Source: Hyaloperonospora brassicae (lineage: Eukaryota > Oomycota > Peronosporomycetes > Peronosporales > Peronosporaceae). Taken from it: a stretch of 64,000 nucleotides of DNA. Below the pieces are notes generated by a model. The model saw only the letters and a list, made by a program, of their open reading frames with translations, was not told the DNA's origin and searched no databases. The stretch lies in the NCBI GenBank assembly GCA_947650285.1, contig CANTFL010000409.1, positions 167,685-231,684 of the forward strand, written 5' to 3'. Shown here piece after piece: positions 45,406 to 58,064 of the stretch; position 1 is the first letter of the stretch, and each line of letters begins with the position of its first letter. Made by a program: the position numbers and the translations under genes.

Positions 45406-46735
45406 ATGGCTTTGCCACCTAACGAGTCTTGGACTCTTTCCTCCTACATCGACTTCGATGAGGAAGTAGACTACGGTAGCGATACCAATGTCCGTGGAGA
45501 TGAAGGGACATCGTTCCACTCACTTGTACCTGAGGTACGACCTCTTTCAGCATTCAATCCGTTCTTTGAAGGTGTTAATACCACCGCACCCGGGGCGCAG
45601 CATCATACAACAGATGAAGATGGAAACATCATCACCAATCCGCTCGATGAGTAACAGGAATTGGTAATCCAACGAGAGGAGCGTAATCTTTGTCGCGCTC
45701 GGGCCCAGAGGGTTATTCAAAACCGGTGCGGCTATGTGTTTTCAACACTTGACGTGGAGCAACGTATCCGCCAAACGCAAAGCCGTAGCCTTTCAAAACG
45801 TACCATTGGCCCAGAGTCTACGTCACATGAAGACATCGCCTTAAGCCAGTCCCTACATGAGAGGAAGTCAAACCTTTCCTGACCACCCACGGTCAATACA
45901 AAGCAAACCTCGAGATCTTGGCCCGTGGTATTTCGGTTCGATCGATTAGGTGCGTACCCATCTTGTTGTTTGCCGGCGAGTTGCCTGAAGAGGAGGACAA
46001 TCCGTTCATCCTCTGGGTGTACCGCAATCAACTCCTCAGCAGTGTCCCATCACTGATAGGAAACGCCAGTGTGGCTGATGTTTGTCTGGAACGAAAGCTT
46101 CGGTACGAATACGACAAGCTCAAGGTCAGAGGCCAGTTGCGTACACGTACGCGCTATTCTTCGGCTACGCCGGTAGCCACAGGTTCCGACCCTAAGGCGC
46201 GGGGAAACCCGCTACCTCCCACCACTATTGGTGGGGAGCATTCTCGGTCGATGGAAGACCCATGCCGCGATGTTCAAAAACATCCAAGGCGTATAATCAC
46301 CCTGCCAAAGGGGTATCTCAAACTCCCACGAGTTTTCCGACTTCGGTTAATCACGCCACTTCACCAGATACTGGTATTAGCCATGACGAAGACGTCGTTT
46401 CAGGAGTCTATCCACATGGATCTAGTGGTTCCCTTGCTCATCGAGCAGCGTCGGAGGTGGTCGGTATACCGAAGGAGGAGCACGAGAATGTGCTTCTCGA
46501 TATGAGTGGTCTCCGTGAGACATTGGGTAAGACCCAGAGTGCGCTCGACGCGACGCGATACCGTGTTCAGGCGTTGGAGTTGGACCAAGCCCGTGTCCAG
46601 GCATTGGGGCTGGGCCAAGCCCGGATGGAGGATCAGCCTGACCTCCTGATACGGATTCAGCAACCGATAGCAAGGCCAACTTACGCGGCGCAAGCGCCTC
46701 CAAGCTCACGTGGGGAGGATCTCGATATGGCTTAA
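45406..46735 (+). pseudogene. Antisense gene of element E2, broken
   Basis: It starts in a strong translation context (ACCACCATGG) 107 bp inside the 3' LTR, on the strand opposite gag-pol. The first part (MALPPNESWTLSSYIDFDEE) is acidic. A TAA stops it at 45654, after which the same frame continues (REERNLCRARAQRVIQNRCG) to about 45,880. Further coding-like sequence follows in two other frames (PEEEDNPFILWVYRNQLLSS; then a C-terminal Leu/Gln/Arg heptad-like part to 46735). I recognise no family and see no direct similarity to the antisense gene of A, but position, acidic start and helical C-terminus are alike. The last 310 bp overlap the end of pol. Confidence 0.55.
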
Positions 46736-49700
46736 GCAAGCCAACGTAGAACATAGGGTGTGTGCACAGTTTGCACGAAAGGTTGGGCGTATACGCAAGT
46801 CCCTCCTTGGCGACGACTAATGGTCCAATGAAGCGCGGGCACAATTTTGTCTTGAAGACAGCGTACACTACATTTGTAGGTACGTTTTTAGCATTGAGTA
46901 GAACTTGATCTCCGACCTCGTAACGTTCAATACAACCTCTGCCTTTAGTATCAGCTTGTTCCTTCTGCTTGTCTTGGCTATCAACCAGTGCTTCACGCAC
47001 GTGTCGTAAGACATTCAATCGCGTTGCGAGAAACTCGCTTACCTGTTTTTGAACGGTAGCAGGGCTGATATCAGCAAGCCGATCGGCCATCTCTCCTCAA
47101 CCAAGCCCTGAACCACGGAGTGGTAGCCTTAACGGAACGCGAGGGTGGGTAAGACCATTCACATAGAACGGAGTGTAGCCGGTGGAGGCATGCACAGCGT
47201 TATTCAATGCAAACTCAACGACAGGGAGCATCGAACTTCATTGTGTTGGTGTATTAGCGCAAACACTGCGTAATATGTTCCCAATGACTCGATGAATTCG
47301 CTCGGTTTGACCATCGGTCTGCGGATGATCCGCTGTGGACATGTCCAATCGTGTGCCGAGCACCTTGAAGACGGACTTGCAAAACATCCCAGTGGAGCGG
47401 GGTCTCGGTCCGAGACAATTGCCACAGGCAAGCCGTGTTGTCGAGACACTCGATCGATAAACAGCGTTGATGTACCCTCACCATCAATGGTATCCGGCAC
47501 AACCGCTAAATGAGCCATCTTGCTTAAACGGTCAACAAAGACCACAACACCCGTATTGCCATACGAATCCTTCGGTAAACCGAACAGGAAATCCATGCTG
47601 ATGGACTTCCAACACCTATTGGGTACAGGCAAACTAGCCAGCGGCGCGGCTGCATGAGGTGAGGGTTTCACCCGTCGACACATTTCACACGTACGCAAAT
47701 ATGGGGTCTCCCATTTGTAAAGTTTGGTCCACCAATAACATTGGCAAACTGAGCCATAGGTCTTCTCGCGACCGAGATGACCGCTCACCGCAGTATCATG
47801 CGCCTCATAGAGGATTCGATACTTCAACTCCTCATCGTGAGGGACAACGATACGAGGGGTATCCTCCACATCCGTGCTATAGCACAACAGGCCCTGATCG
47901 ATGGAATATCGATGCAGCCTCGCACGCAAACTTGCCGACAATTTTATGTCTGAGTCCTTGAACTTGTCTCTCCCAAGAGCACGTAGCAGAGCTACACAGT
48001 GTTCATCCTTGGCATAAGCCGTACGGATTAGGTCAGTGACCGACGACGACAGAGCCGTAACATGAGCAAGCTCATAGTCAGGTCGGCATGACAACACATC
48101 AGCCAAAGCATTCTGCTTGCCCGGCTTATACTTCACCTCGAGGTTATACTCGGCAAAAAAAGAAAGCCAACGAGCCATTCTCCAAGACAGATGAGGCAAC
48201 CGATTCGCAGTGCGTAAAGACGCATGATCGGTATAGATCACAAACGGCTTAGAGCCAAGTAGATGAACTCTGAATTTGACAAGATCATACTTCATGGCAA
48301 GTAACTTCTTTTCATGAACTGGATGGTTATTTTCTGCAGCATTCAGCTGTCGGGATTCAAACGCAATGACGCGTTCCCGTCCATCCCCATCTATTTGTAA
48401 CATAGCACTGCCTATGGAAAAGTCAGATGCGTCCCAGACGACACTGAAAGGTCGATCAGGATCGGGCAAAGCCAAGATTGGCGCATGAAGGAGACTCTCC
48501 GTTACTGCTTGAAAAGCATCATGCTCGGTGATAGTCCAGCAACATTCCACATCCTTTTTTTAAGGAGATTGGATAATGGCCGAGGTATGTCTGCGTAATT
48601 CGCACTGTACTTGTGTAAGTAATTGGCAAGGCCAAGGCACTTACGTAGGTCCTTTTGGTTCTTAGGAATCGGCCAATCAACTATGGCTTTTACCTCAGCG
48701 GGATCCGCTCGAAGGCCTCGCTTCCCAATGAAACACCCTAAAAAGGAATCTCTTGTGCACCAAAGATGCAATTAGATGCGTTGACGTACAACTTATTCGT
48801 GCACATGCACTCGAGCACCGCTTGTGAATGGTCAATGTGATTGTCCACATCCGACAGATCGTTCATAGCACGACTATGGACAAAGAAGTCATCAAATTAC
48901 GTCTGTGCATAACCTCTATAAGTTCTAACCAATTGCGTCACAAGACGATTGAATGTAGCCGGGGCATTTGATAACCCTTGCGGCATAGCAAGCCACTCCC
49001 AGAGCATACCGCTCGGAGTGCTGACTCGCTGTCAGCAGTAATATCGCTCTCTCGCATGAGCAGGGGTAATAAATATCGACTAAGTCGATCGCATTGTACA
49101 TCGTACATCCCACCGTATTGTTCTGAAGAACATCTTTCCTCGGAATTGGTGTCTGAGCCGGGATGGTGGTCGCATTAAGCTTATTGTAAGCATGAACAAT
49201 GCGACACTTCTCATTGGGCTTTTTGATACAGAAGGTCGGTGTGGAATGGGGAGATTTGCTCTCACGTACCATACCAGCCGCGTGCTTTCATGAAAGAAGT
49301 CGTCAATGATGTCAAACTGTTATTTCGGTAAAGGCCACTGCCGTGTTAGGCAGTATTTCGTTCCAGGAACCAAGTCAATTTCATGACGAACATCTCTATC
49401 GGGAGGTAAGATGGACGGCGGGTTGTGACACACAACGTCCTGAAACTCATTTACCAAAGGAAAGAACGGATAAAGAGGATCCTTAACGATCAAAGATCCA
49501 CTACGGGCATCCAATGCCGCCTTTGTGTCCTCAAGGACAGACTCGTCCAATAACGGGGATGAGTTCAATTTAACGTCAGTTCGAATGACCACTAACTCGG
49601 ATAATTCTTTTGCCTGCAAGGCTTGGCTAAATTCGCCGTCAGACATTTCGTCTAGGTCAAAGAGTGTATCCAAGGATGGAAGAGTCTCAATGCGGATGTC

Positions 49701-50645
49701 GCCATCAACATGGCCAGTCAACCCATTGACAAGTGTATATTGTGTATTATTACTAATTTCACTTCGTGACTTCTTAGACGTTGGGCGCTTACCAGTTGCC
49801 ACCCTACGCTGAGATTGTTTCCTCAAAGAAACCTTACGTCTCCTAGAGGCCGGGACAGTAGGGTCTCCGTGGTTGCTATTTATCTTAGCACGCTCTATAC
49901 GAGATCTCATGTCTTGAGCGACATCTGGTGAAGTGTTACGTAACTCGAACACTTCACCCAGTGGATTTACACGTACCACTTCACGTACATCATCCAGGCC
50001 TAGCCCTGCATGGAATGCTCTGGCTTCTCGCCAACAATGTCATTACCGACATTCAGTGCGGTGCCACCTCGGCCGCCCTCACTCGGTAGAATTTCACGTG
50101 CCACCCCGCTCACATCAGAGGAATTACATTCTTGATGTCTCGTCCCTGGGCCAACCATGCCTGCAGCATGCAGTGACTCATTATCACAACGAGTATCACT
50201 GAACGGAGTACAATCATCTTCACATATGGTGAAAGAGCTCCGCTCCATCTTTATGTCATTGGTATTGGAGTTTATCAACTCTGACATACCAATGTCCAGC
50301 ACATTGACATCTTCCGTCAATGGCTCGCTCCAATAGCGCGTTTTTTGCCAAGCGAAGGTGGGTTCATGACTCTCCAAAGCTTCACAAGGAACATTGCGCG
50401 ATGCGCCTACGGTCTTAGACCTCCAATCAATACATGGCTCATGGCGTTCAAGCCAAGCCATACCAAGGATGAGATCATATCTCAAATCTAAATCGAAGAC
50501 AAGACAGCGTTCAATTCTGTCAAAGTCCAAAAACTTCACACCTAAGTTCATCAGAACTTTAGGCACTGTGACGCGACTACCAGTCGCTAAACGAACGGTG
50601 GTTGAATCACCTTCATGCGCTTTGAGCGCTTCAGCGTATCGCTAA
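46422..50645 (-). pseudogene. Element E2 pol, multiply broken
   Basis: Fragments in order on the minus strand: protease (50,645-50,000; DLRYDLILGMAWLERHEPC), protease-RT linker (49,979-49,320; ends RHEIDLVPGTKYCLTRQWPL), RT start (49,272-48,925; IVHAYNKLNATTIPAQTPIP), RT end (48,771-48,502; KCLGLANYLHKYSANYAD), RNase H and integrase (48,550-47,204; VVWDASDFSIGSAMLQIDG, HDTAVSGHLGREKTYG, CEMCRRVKPSP, SMDFLFGLPKDSYGNTG) and integrase tail (47,090-46,422; RFIGPLVVAKEGLAYTPNL). The tail has Pro-Gly repeats of the PGHGLGPTPTPEHG type. No chromodomain is evident. Many stops and shifts make it inactive. Confidence 0.88.
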
Positions 50646-50873
50646 CTCCCCTCAAATGAACGACGTCGAGCATAATTGCACGATGCTCAGGAGTCGATTA
50701 GGATAGACCAAAGCTTCTTAAATCCTTTAACTTTCGCCTCTGCGACTAACAAGACAGGCTTGTATCCACGCTCTGTGCTGGCGGGCACAGAGCTCTGTGG
50801 GCTAAGCCCTGTTTCACTATACCTCGTAGAAAAGCAACAGAACCTAGTTCTTCTCCAGCAGGGCGCCCCGCGC

Positions 50874-51900
50874 CTACTGGGTGTCGGTAGTTACTCGTGT
50901 CATACCAGATTTCTGGTTGAGGTCAGAATTTCGACTTATAGGAGTCTGTCGTTGCTTACGCAAAGGACAAGTAGGACGCAAGTGTTTAGTGCTTCCGCAC
51001 ATGTAACAGCGTCTCACTTCCTGTAGCTGCTCTGAAACATGAAGCTCAGCTTCACCTTCATCTTCAGCATGGCTGAGATTCATTGGTTCTGGCTTACAGA
51101 AAGCCGAGGTTCTCGCATAGGTTACCCTCGCAAATCTTGTGTTGTACCCATTCCAACCATCTCTGGCCGACTTGAAGTTGTGCTCAGCATTTTGAAGGAT
51201 GCTAACAGCCTCCTCAGAAGTAGAAGGATGGACCCGAAAGACCTCGATCCCGGCAACGGCATTGCGAAGATCTTCCATGAAGACAGTCACATAGACTGTC
51301 TCAGGGAAAGGGTCAGCTGCATAGCAGCCATCAGAGTTTTCAACTCTTAAACATAGTCCGTTAGCTCATTCTTACCCTGACGGGTAGACAAGAAGCGTGA
51401 GCGTACGCGATAACCCTGGTTAGGCGGCGAGAAAACTCGCAATAGGTCTAACTTGAGCGAATCCCATGTGGGAAACGCCAAGTCGACAGACGTGCCACAC
51501 GTCAGAGCCCACTCTATTGTTCTTCCATCGAGCTTGGCGATGACCAGCGAGACCCGCTGGTACTCCAGTGAGACAAGGCCAGAGCTCATGACCATCTCAA
51601 TATCACGGATTCAGAGGCTGAGATTTTCCTCCTCCTTCCCGGAGTAATGTTTCGTCCACCCGAAGGGGACAAAGCTTAGCCTCTTCATCTGGCATCGCCA
51701 CGTAGCGCGTTGGCATAGACAACGCTGCTTGGCTTGAACCTGCCCTTACAGGGCCGTTTTATACTGCATGAAGATCTCGACTCGTGCATTAAGCACATCG
51801 GGACATTGTGCAGCTAGAAACTCAACATACATAGGCCCTACGGCCGCGGTCATCTTATCAAGAGCGACCTTTTGGGCCTCAGAGACGGTTGTGGATTGCT
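50874..51900 (-). pseudogene. Element E2 gag, broken
   Basis: Minus-strand pieces give a Ty3-type gag: EEENLSLWIRE-like sequence near 51,640, then IAKLDGRTIEWALTCGTSVD and LLRVFSPPNQGYRVRSRFLS (51,595-51,347), and 51,290-50,874 with MEDLRNAVAGIEVFRVHPST. The nucleocapsid knuckle CYMCGSTKHLRPTC is preserved. Stops separate the fragments. Confidence 0.75.
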
Positions 51901-51960
51901 CAATCCTCACAGAGGATCAGTCGTAACGACTGAGGCGTAGACTGACTTAAACGCCCACCC

Positions 51961-52139
51961 TTTAGCGGAGCTACACAGCTTCTTAAGTCAGAGGAAGACG
52001 TAAAGCTCTACGAGCAACTTTGATCTACGAACCCGGCTCAGAGATACAACAAGCTCGAGAGCTTACGGTCCCTGTTCCAGGGGGACCAAACGATTGACAT
52101 GAATCACAGCACAGAGTGCTCAGGAGCAGCTACCTTCAC
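51961..52139 (-). repeat. 5' LTR of element E2, truncated by element B
   Basis: It matches the start of the LTR at 44823 and stops abruptly at 52139, where the terminal TGTAACGGG of element B begins. Confidence 0.85.
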
Positions 52140-52576
52140 TGTAACGGGTCACTGTTGACTACGTACTAATTGACCAGTACGGAGTATACTTCCACTGACG
52201 ACAGTGGTCGGCAGTGCCCTGATAGGTGTTGAATGAACACAGAGGAAGGAAAGGAGACTAAGTAGTCAGACTAGACTCTGGTAAAAGTAAAACTGTATTA
52301 ATATTATTAAGTCCTATAACTTCTTGAAAATCTGTTGTCCTAACTTAATTATACTAATATAACTATATGTATGATGACGTCTCCTCACCACCCATTGCGC
52401 GCGTCTAGCAGCGACTCATTGGTTGATATCATCACGATATCAACCAATGAGTAGCCCCTTCGGTCATCCCAACAATATAACCATGTATTTGATATTGTTG
52501 AAAGAATATTCGACGTAATATTCTTTATGGTAAATTGTTTTAATGACAATTATATGTAACGGGCTACCCCGTAACA
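52140..52576 (-). repeat. 3' LTR of element B
   Basis: 437 bp, TGTAACGGG...CCCCGTAACA. The right two thirds align with the LTR of element A, including the conserved GGTTGATATC...GATATCAACC inverted repeat. The left third differs. Confidence 0.85.
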
Positions 52577-52708
52577 TCACCCCTCCCTTATCTGATAGTC
52601 ACCGTGTGACTATCGAAAACTTGGTGGCCACCTGTTGGACACCAGTGGGACAAGTGGCACTTGTTTGGTCAGACCCATTCACTCCTGACTCTGCCTCGCA
52701 TAGTTAAC

Positions 52709-54305
52709 ATGTCTATGCGAGGTGATTCGAAGACCACACAGCCTGCTTCTGTGCCAGCCTCTGCGGTAGACGCTTCTTCGTCTGATGCTTGTTCTCCGTC
52801 TGCAGTAGACGCTGCTGCAGACGCACGCCGTATCGCACCACGTGCACATGATGACCTTGTCAATGAGGTCATCATTTTCGGCGAGTCAGACGTGCCTGAC
52901 TCGCGCAACGTTCCGGAGGCATCCCAATCACCGGCGGTGCCTCATCGTTCGTTAAGAGCACTGTCGAACGAGCGTACTCGTGAAATGCAACACAGTCTGT
53001 TTAGCAGTGATGATGAACTCTATGGTGAGAAATACTATGCCTCACCAGTAGCAACTCATGCTTCCCCGCAAGAGCGTGATGACTATGGCGAGAGCTATCG
53101 TCATTCTGGAAGCCGTGGGGGTCGAAACAGGTACCACATTGAAGCGTGGTGAGCTCAAGCCGTGGCGCTTGCCCGACCAGCTCATCGATAGCCTATCCCA
53201 CGAGATAAGCCAGCACCATCAAATTCCATTATTCGATGCAACTGAGCTTCATGGCTTAGGACCCAGAGCGATAACCTTTCGCGCTGAAGAAGATTTTTAT
53301 CTCGATGCCTTCTTTAGGCATCGATGGTACAACAGCAACCAAAAGCGTGACAAGAACTCGCTTTTGGCAGCGTGGAACGCCTTCGTCCAAAACGTAAAGA
53401 ATTTTGGACGAGAAGGGTGGCTTAAGAAGCTTGCGGCGATACGCCTCAAGTTCGAAAAGCGAACGCAAACCGGTGCAAGGTATTGGTTGCATTGTTTGTC
53501 AAGTGAGGCCGGCATTCCATGCCTCACAAGGGGAGACCCTTGTGCGAGCTGTGTCGACAACTCGCAACGTGCACATAGGGACGTGCATTCCCCAAGTTCG
53601 CCCTGGGGAAGGGCACACATCTCGGCTGAGATGCGGGACGCGATTGCAAACTTGCAATCCGTCTATAAGCGCCAAAAGCGCGTGTTTACCGATGGGCCAC
53701 AGGACCAATCGGATGAGTCTCGTCATACTGGTGGACGAGACCTTCAACGTCAGCCATCAGCCTGGATCGAGGTTCCCAGCTGTCATACGATGGTGGGTAC
53801 CCACGACAGCGGACAAGGTAACTTGTCCGCTCCTCATTCTTGACGCGGTGGCTCAAGATACGTCCCACGTGAAAGCGTCGACCACCATGAGAATCCACCA
53901 GTGGTTCCGCTGGCGGTGGAAAGACAAGGTCCGGCTCAGCCGCCGGTCCTGCACGAGACTTTGGGAAACCACGAGAGTTACCTAACCGAGCTAAGGGAGG
54001 ACATCGAGCACGAATACGATCGTCGGCACGCCTTGCAGTCGGACGTGCGACGTCTTCGTGCAGATCGGAAGAAGGACCGATCGGAATTCGCGTTCGCTCA
54101 GCTTGAGAGCGAACGCGAGAAGCATCGTTTGCGCGACGAGCTAGAGGCGGCTCGTCGCAAGACCGCGTCGCTGAAGGACCAACTTCAGTGTTTGGTCCGT
54201 GATCACAAGAATCTGTTGGGGATTCTTGAGCGCGCCGGTTATCTCCGTTTTCGCAAGAGGCCTCGTACTGATGGTACGGGCGGAGACGACCGACATAAAA
54301 CGTAG
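52709..54305 (+). pseudogene. Antisense gene of element B
   Basis: A homologue of the plus-strand gene of element A. The ATG at 52709 opens MSMRGDSKTTQPASVPAS, and a one-base insertion in a G run near 53,120 shifts the frame. The core from about 53,145 (ELKPWRLPDQLIDSLSHE, RAEEDFYLDAFFRHRWYNSN, the same cysteine cluster) then reads to a TGA at 53,841-53,843. The same frame resumes to 54305 with a coiled-coil C-terminus (HRLRDELEAARRKTASLKDQ) and a basic FRKRPRTDG end. Differences from A in the core are mostly at third codon positions. Confidence 0.78.
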
Positions 54306-55895
54306 GATGCGTGTGCATCCTACGAGGAAATTCGATCGTATATGCATTGCCCTTGCGGTGCAACACGAAAAGGACCAATATATTTCGGCAGGAATTTACT
54401 ACTGCCGACACGAGTGGCTGCATGTCCAGGTAAGTTTACCGTAGACAGTAGCACTAGGTCGTTAACCTTAAATGAACGAACATTTGATCTTCCATTCTTG
54501 TCTGCGTTTCGTTTCTGGCGGTCCACCGCAATTGCGATTGAGTCCTGTAAAAAACAGACTACCGCCTCTCGAGTTAGCAGGAAGGTTTCTGCTGACTAGT
54601 TGTTGTGTTTTTGAGTGCGCTTCGTGCGCACTGCTAAGAGGTCGTTCACTTCTTCAACGAGGGTGTCTTCTTCCTCGCTGGCATTGTCGTTGACGATGCT
54701 AAATATACCAGCATCGTCATCATTGTCTGATGTAGCAGCAGCGTCATCGCTACTGATAAGCTCGATTTCCTCGATGTCGACGTTGTCGACATCGGCATCA
54801 AACGTATCGGCGTGAGCAGTGATACGTGATGAGTAAGAGTCAAAACGGTTTTTGATCGAGCGAGTCCCTCCCCTCCTTAACTCAGAGTGACTCTGTATGA
54901 GGGCGGGAATACGTGGGTGGCGTAAGCCATTTACGTAGAACGGTGTATGCGTTGTGGAAGCATGCACGGAGTTGTTGATGGCACACTCAGCCATCGGCAA
55001 GAACTCAATCCAATGTGAAAAGGAGTGGACGCATCCTCGAAGAATTCTTTCGAGGACACGGTTCGCTCGCTCTGTCTGACCATCCGTTTCGGAATGAATT
55101 GAGGTTGACATCTTTAATCGTGTTCCCAATGTGCGGAACACGGATTGCCATAACTCCGCCGTGAACCGAGGGTCACGGTCGGACACGAGTTCACGGGGTA
55201 ATCCGTAAAGTCGAAACACTGTGTCGATGAAGACACGCGCACAGCCGTGTGAAGTGATCGATACAAAGACTGCAGCAAGATGCACCATCTTGCTGCAACG
55301 ATTTACAAACACAAGAATACCATTATCCTTGTGAGAGTCTTCGGGGAACCCGAAGATAAAGTCCATGGATACGGACACCCAACACTCTGCCGGGACTGGC
55401 AGAGATTGTAGTGGCGCACGGGATGAAGGGCTAGGCTTCACCCGTTGACAGACTTCGCAAGAACTAATGTACTTGCGGACAAACTGATACTGGCGGGGCC
55501 AGTAAAAGTTACGACTTACCGTAAGGTAGGTCTTTTCCCTACCACGATGTCCGCCTAAGGGCGCATCGTGACATTCGAACATGATGCGTAAACGCAAATC
55601 ATGATGATCGGGAACGACGACACGAGGGGTGTCGTCGGCAACTGCTGTGTAGTACAGCAGGCCATTGCGAGTCGTGTACCGATCCAAAGAGGAACGGTAC
55701 AGAGCCGGCAAGTCCGGCAAGGATTTCCGGGATGATTTCGCAAGATGAAGCATCAAACGGAGGAGATTCGTGTCTTCTGCGTATGCTTTCCGCACGTCGT
55801 CAAGTAAAGGCGACGACGGCACACTGATGATCAGTGTCGCAACAGTGGGCAAGGCCCCCGGCTTGCGCGTGTTGTCGGCTCGAGATCGGGCCGAC
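53686..55895 (-). pseudogene. Element B pol, integrase to chromodomain
   Basis: The frame 55,852-54,596 covers the integrase finger (FECHDAPLGGHRGREKTYL, CEVCQRVKPSP) and D-D-E core (VSMDFIFGFPEDSHKDNG, SDRDPRFTAELWQS, ETDGQTERANRVLE). A TAG stops it at 54596, and the same frame continues to about 54,350. A shift then gives 54,423-53,686, with HRKGNAYTIEFPRRMHTHPT and a C-terminal chromodomain (GRILSHR, YLVRCRGYPPSYDSWEPRS, DVEGLVHQYDETHP). This chromodomain frame is uninterrupted and overlaps the plus-strand antisense gene for about 620 bp. Confidence 0.88.
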
Positions 55896-57160
55896 GTGGT
55901 AGTGTGGCAAAGTCACTAATCAAATGATGAGGCGTGGATCGGTGACCACCCAGTTCAGGTGTCACTTACTGGTGGAAAATGAGACCATGGGACCTGGCGA
56001 TCTAATAAGAGATGGGAGGCGATCCCAACGGAGAAAGACGATCTGATCCAAATGTTGTCAGATTGATAAGTATGGAACGATCTGAGACGGGGCGCGGAAA
56101 GGGATGGTTTCCACGCTACAATCTGGGACAAGGAATGATTTCAACGGTGCGATCTGAGACAAGGGACTGGATTGCATCAAACAACCGATCTGAAGCAGAA
56201 TTATTCTGGGAAAGGTGCATCGGGACCAGGCGATGTGAGTTGAATCTGTGACAAAGGTGCCGAAATCCATCAGATCGGTGACACTTGTTACCGGTCTCCC
56301 GAAATGAGTACTGATTTAGGTTAATTATGGCCCGATCTGGAAGTGTGGATGTTTGTGGGATCCCGTGGGACCGTTGTAAGAACTGCGGATGGTCCCATTG
56401 AGCAGACAAACCCGTGAAGATGGTATCGGAGTACGCTCAATGGACGGAAGAACATATATGGCCGGATTGTACTGTGTCGGTCCTCAACAATCTCAAATTG
56501 GACCTCAGATCGGCCATGTTCCCTGCTGACTATGGATATATCGGTGATGGAGCTGTTGAATCGTGATAAACATGCTTGATGAAGGTTAATGAGTGATGTC
56601 CCAAACTTTCAGATCGAAAGAGCCAGTGGAAGCCGGTCGAATCGACGTCGTAAAATGGATTTAGACACATTCGGCATTTGGATACTATTTTGGACTTTTC
56701 GGTACCAAAATTGGGTATTTGGTACCGATTTGGAATTTGGTCTCGTTTGGTGTCTAGGTAAGATATCGGGAGTATTGACGCTGTCTTTGGGGTACAGATC
56801 ACGAAATTTCGACACGTGTTTAAGGGGGCGGTAAAGCTTAGAGGTGATATGGACTTGGAGAGTGACCTATAGTTGGGAATAGGCTTGAAGATAGGTTGGA
56901 TATTAATTTGGTTGGCTAATAAACAGACTTGAACTCTACTTCTTCTGCTCACGACGCACATGCTTTTCCCCTCTTCTCCGGGCAAGATTAATTTGTCTTC
57001 CCCGTCGGGTCAAGTAACGCGTGTTGCAGGGACACAGAAGACCGATCTTGGATTGTTGGCCAAGATCGAGAAGAGCGATCTCGGGATATCTGGCCTGGAT
57101 CGATCAAGTACTCACACTCAACTCAACTGCTAGGGTAGCAGCAAGCAACAACAAAGGAAA
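55896..57160 (+). repeat. LTR-like upstream region of element C
   Basis: Non-coding, rich in GATCTG/GATCGG words. Its right part (about 56,790-57,000: an ACACGTGTTTAAG word, the AATAAACAGA block, a CTCTTCTCCGGG word) has a counterpart at about 60,380-60,520, so I read it as the promoter and R-U5 part of an LTR. Exact LTR ends were not found. Confidence 0.45.
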
Positions 57161-58064
57161 AGGATTTTGGTGACAAGATCGCAAGGCGGATCAAGTGGTC
57201 AGAAGATGTGGACAAGGTGTTCAAGACAAGACCGAGCAAGACCAAGACGATCTACCGAACAGATCGGCACGTTTCATTTTGGCGAAACAAGACACCTATC
57301 TGCCCAAATTGCGCACCTTCAGCAAGATCGGCCGATCCCAAGGCAAGATCGACGCAGAACTACTATTTGCTGGGCAAGAATTTCCGCACACAAAAGACCT
57401 CGACCCCGAGAATAAATCAAGATCGGTGTGATCCAAGATCGAGATCGCGTCGCTTCCAGATAAGAGATCGCCGCGCCTCTAGATCAAGATCGCAGAACCC
57501 TTGTTCGTGATGTGAATATTCCCACGCCGGAAGCGAACTCTCAACCCAACCTCTCAGCGGAGATCTACATCTCCCAAGGACTTTACGAAGATCTCAAGCC
57601 AGTCCAACCGACGGGTACACAAGGTGAGCACAAGGTTATTCAGCAAGGCACGGATCGGAGTACCCCCTCCGTGAGTCGGCAAGTCTGGGCAAGTGGAAGA
57701 TCGACATTCACTAAAGTAATTTTGTGAGATCGACTTCGCCACAGTGGTGCGTGTGCCCGGATCTTTTGAGGCCTCGGGATTCCACCGTAAGTCCACTGAC
57801 GAAGATGTCAAGATCAAGCAAATATCTGGGATTGAAGTGTCAGCGATAGAGGGATTGACGCAGACACGCAGAAGCACAAGATCCTTTGATGTCGATCTTG
57901 CTGAGGGTTTGGGGTGGGGTATTGGGAGGGGCTCTGATGGAATGGAAATAAAAGAGGAAGATCGAAAGATCGATCTGGAAGATAAACCTTAAATACCTCC
58001 TAAGGTCCTTTCGGGGGCCACCGCAGATTGCTCTGCAAAGAGCGATCTGCTGGATGAAAATCCA
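57161..58064 (+). other. Leader of element C, GATC-rich
   Basis: No protein domain is recognised. It shares a block (ACACAAGGTG ... GGAGTACCCCCTCCGT ... AGTCGG) with the leader at about 60,850-60,920. GATC occurs 14 times in 57161-57500. Confidence 0.45.

Larger units (their letters stand above)
44823..52139 (-). mobile_element. Element E2: degenerate Ty3/Gypsy retrotransposon of a second family
   Basis: Minus orientation. The left (3') LTR is 44823-45299, and the right (5') LTR starts at 51961 but is cut at 52139 by element B. Between them gag and pol read on the minus strand in many broken frames, and an antisense frame runs on the plus strand next to the 3' LTR. The purine run GGGGAGGGG borders the 3' LTR on the minus strand. 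The LTR copies differ at several positions, so the element is older than A. Confidence 0.88.
52140..55895 (-). mobile_element. Element B: truncated relative of element A
   Basis: Minus orientation. It keeps its 3' LTR (52140-52576), the antisense gene and the pol 3' part (integrase to chromodomain). Similarity to element A ends at about 55,895, corresponding to about 31,125 in A (the RNase H-integrase junction). The rest of pol, gag and the 5' LTR are missing, as is the far side of the E2 LTR, so a deletion removed them. Confidence 0.88.
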
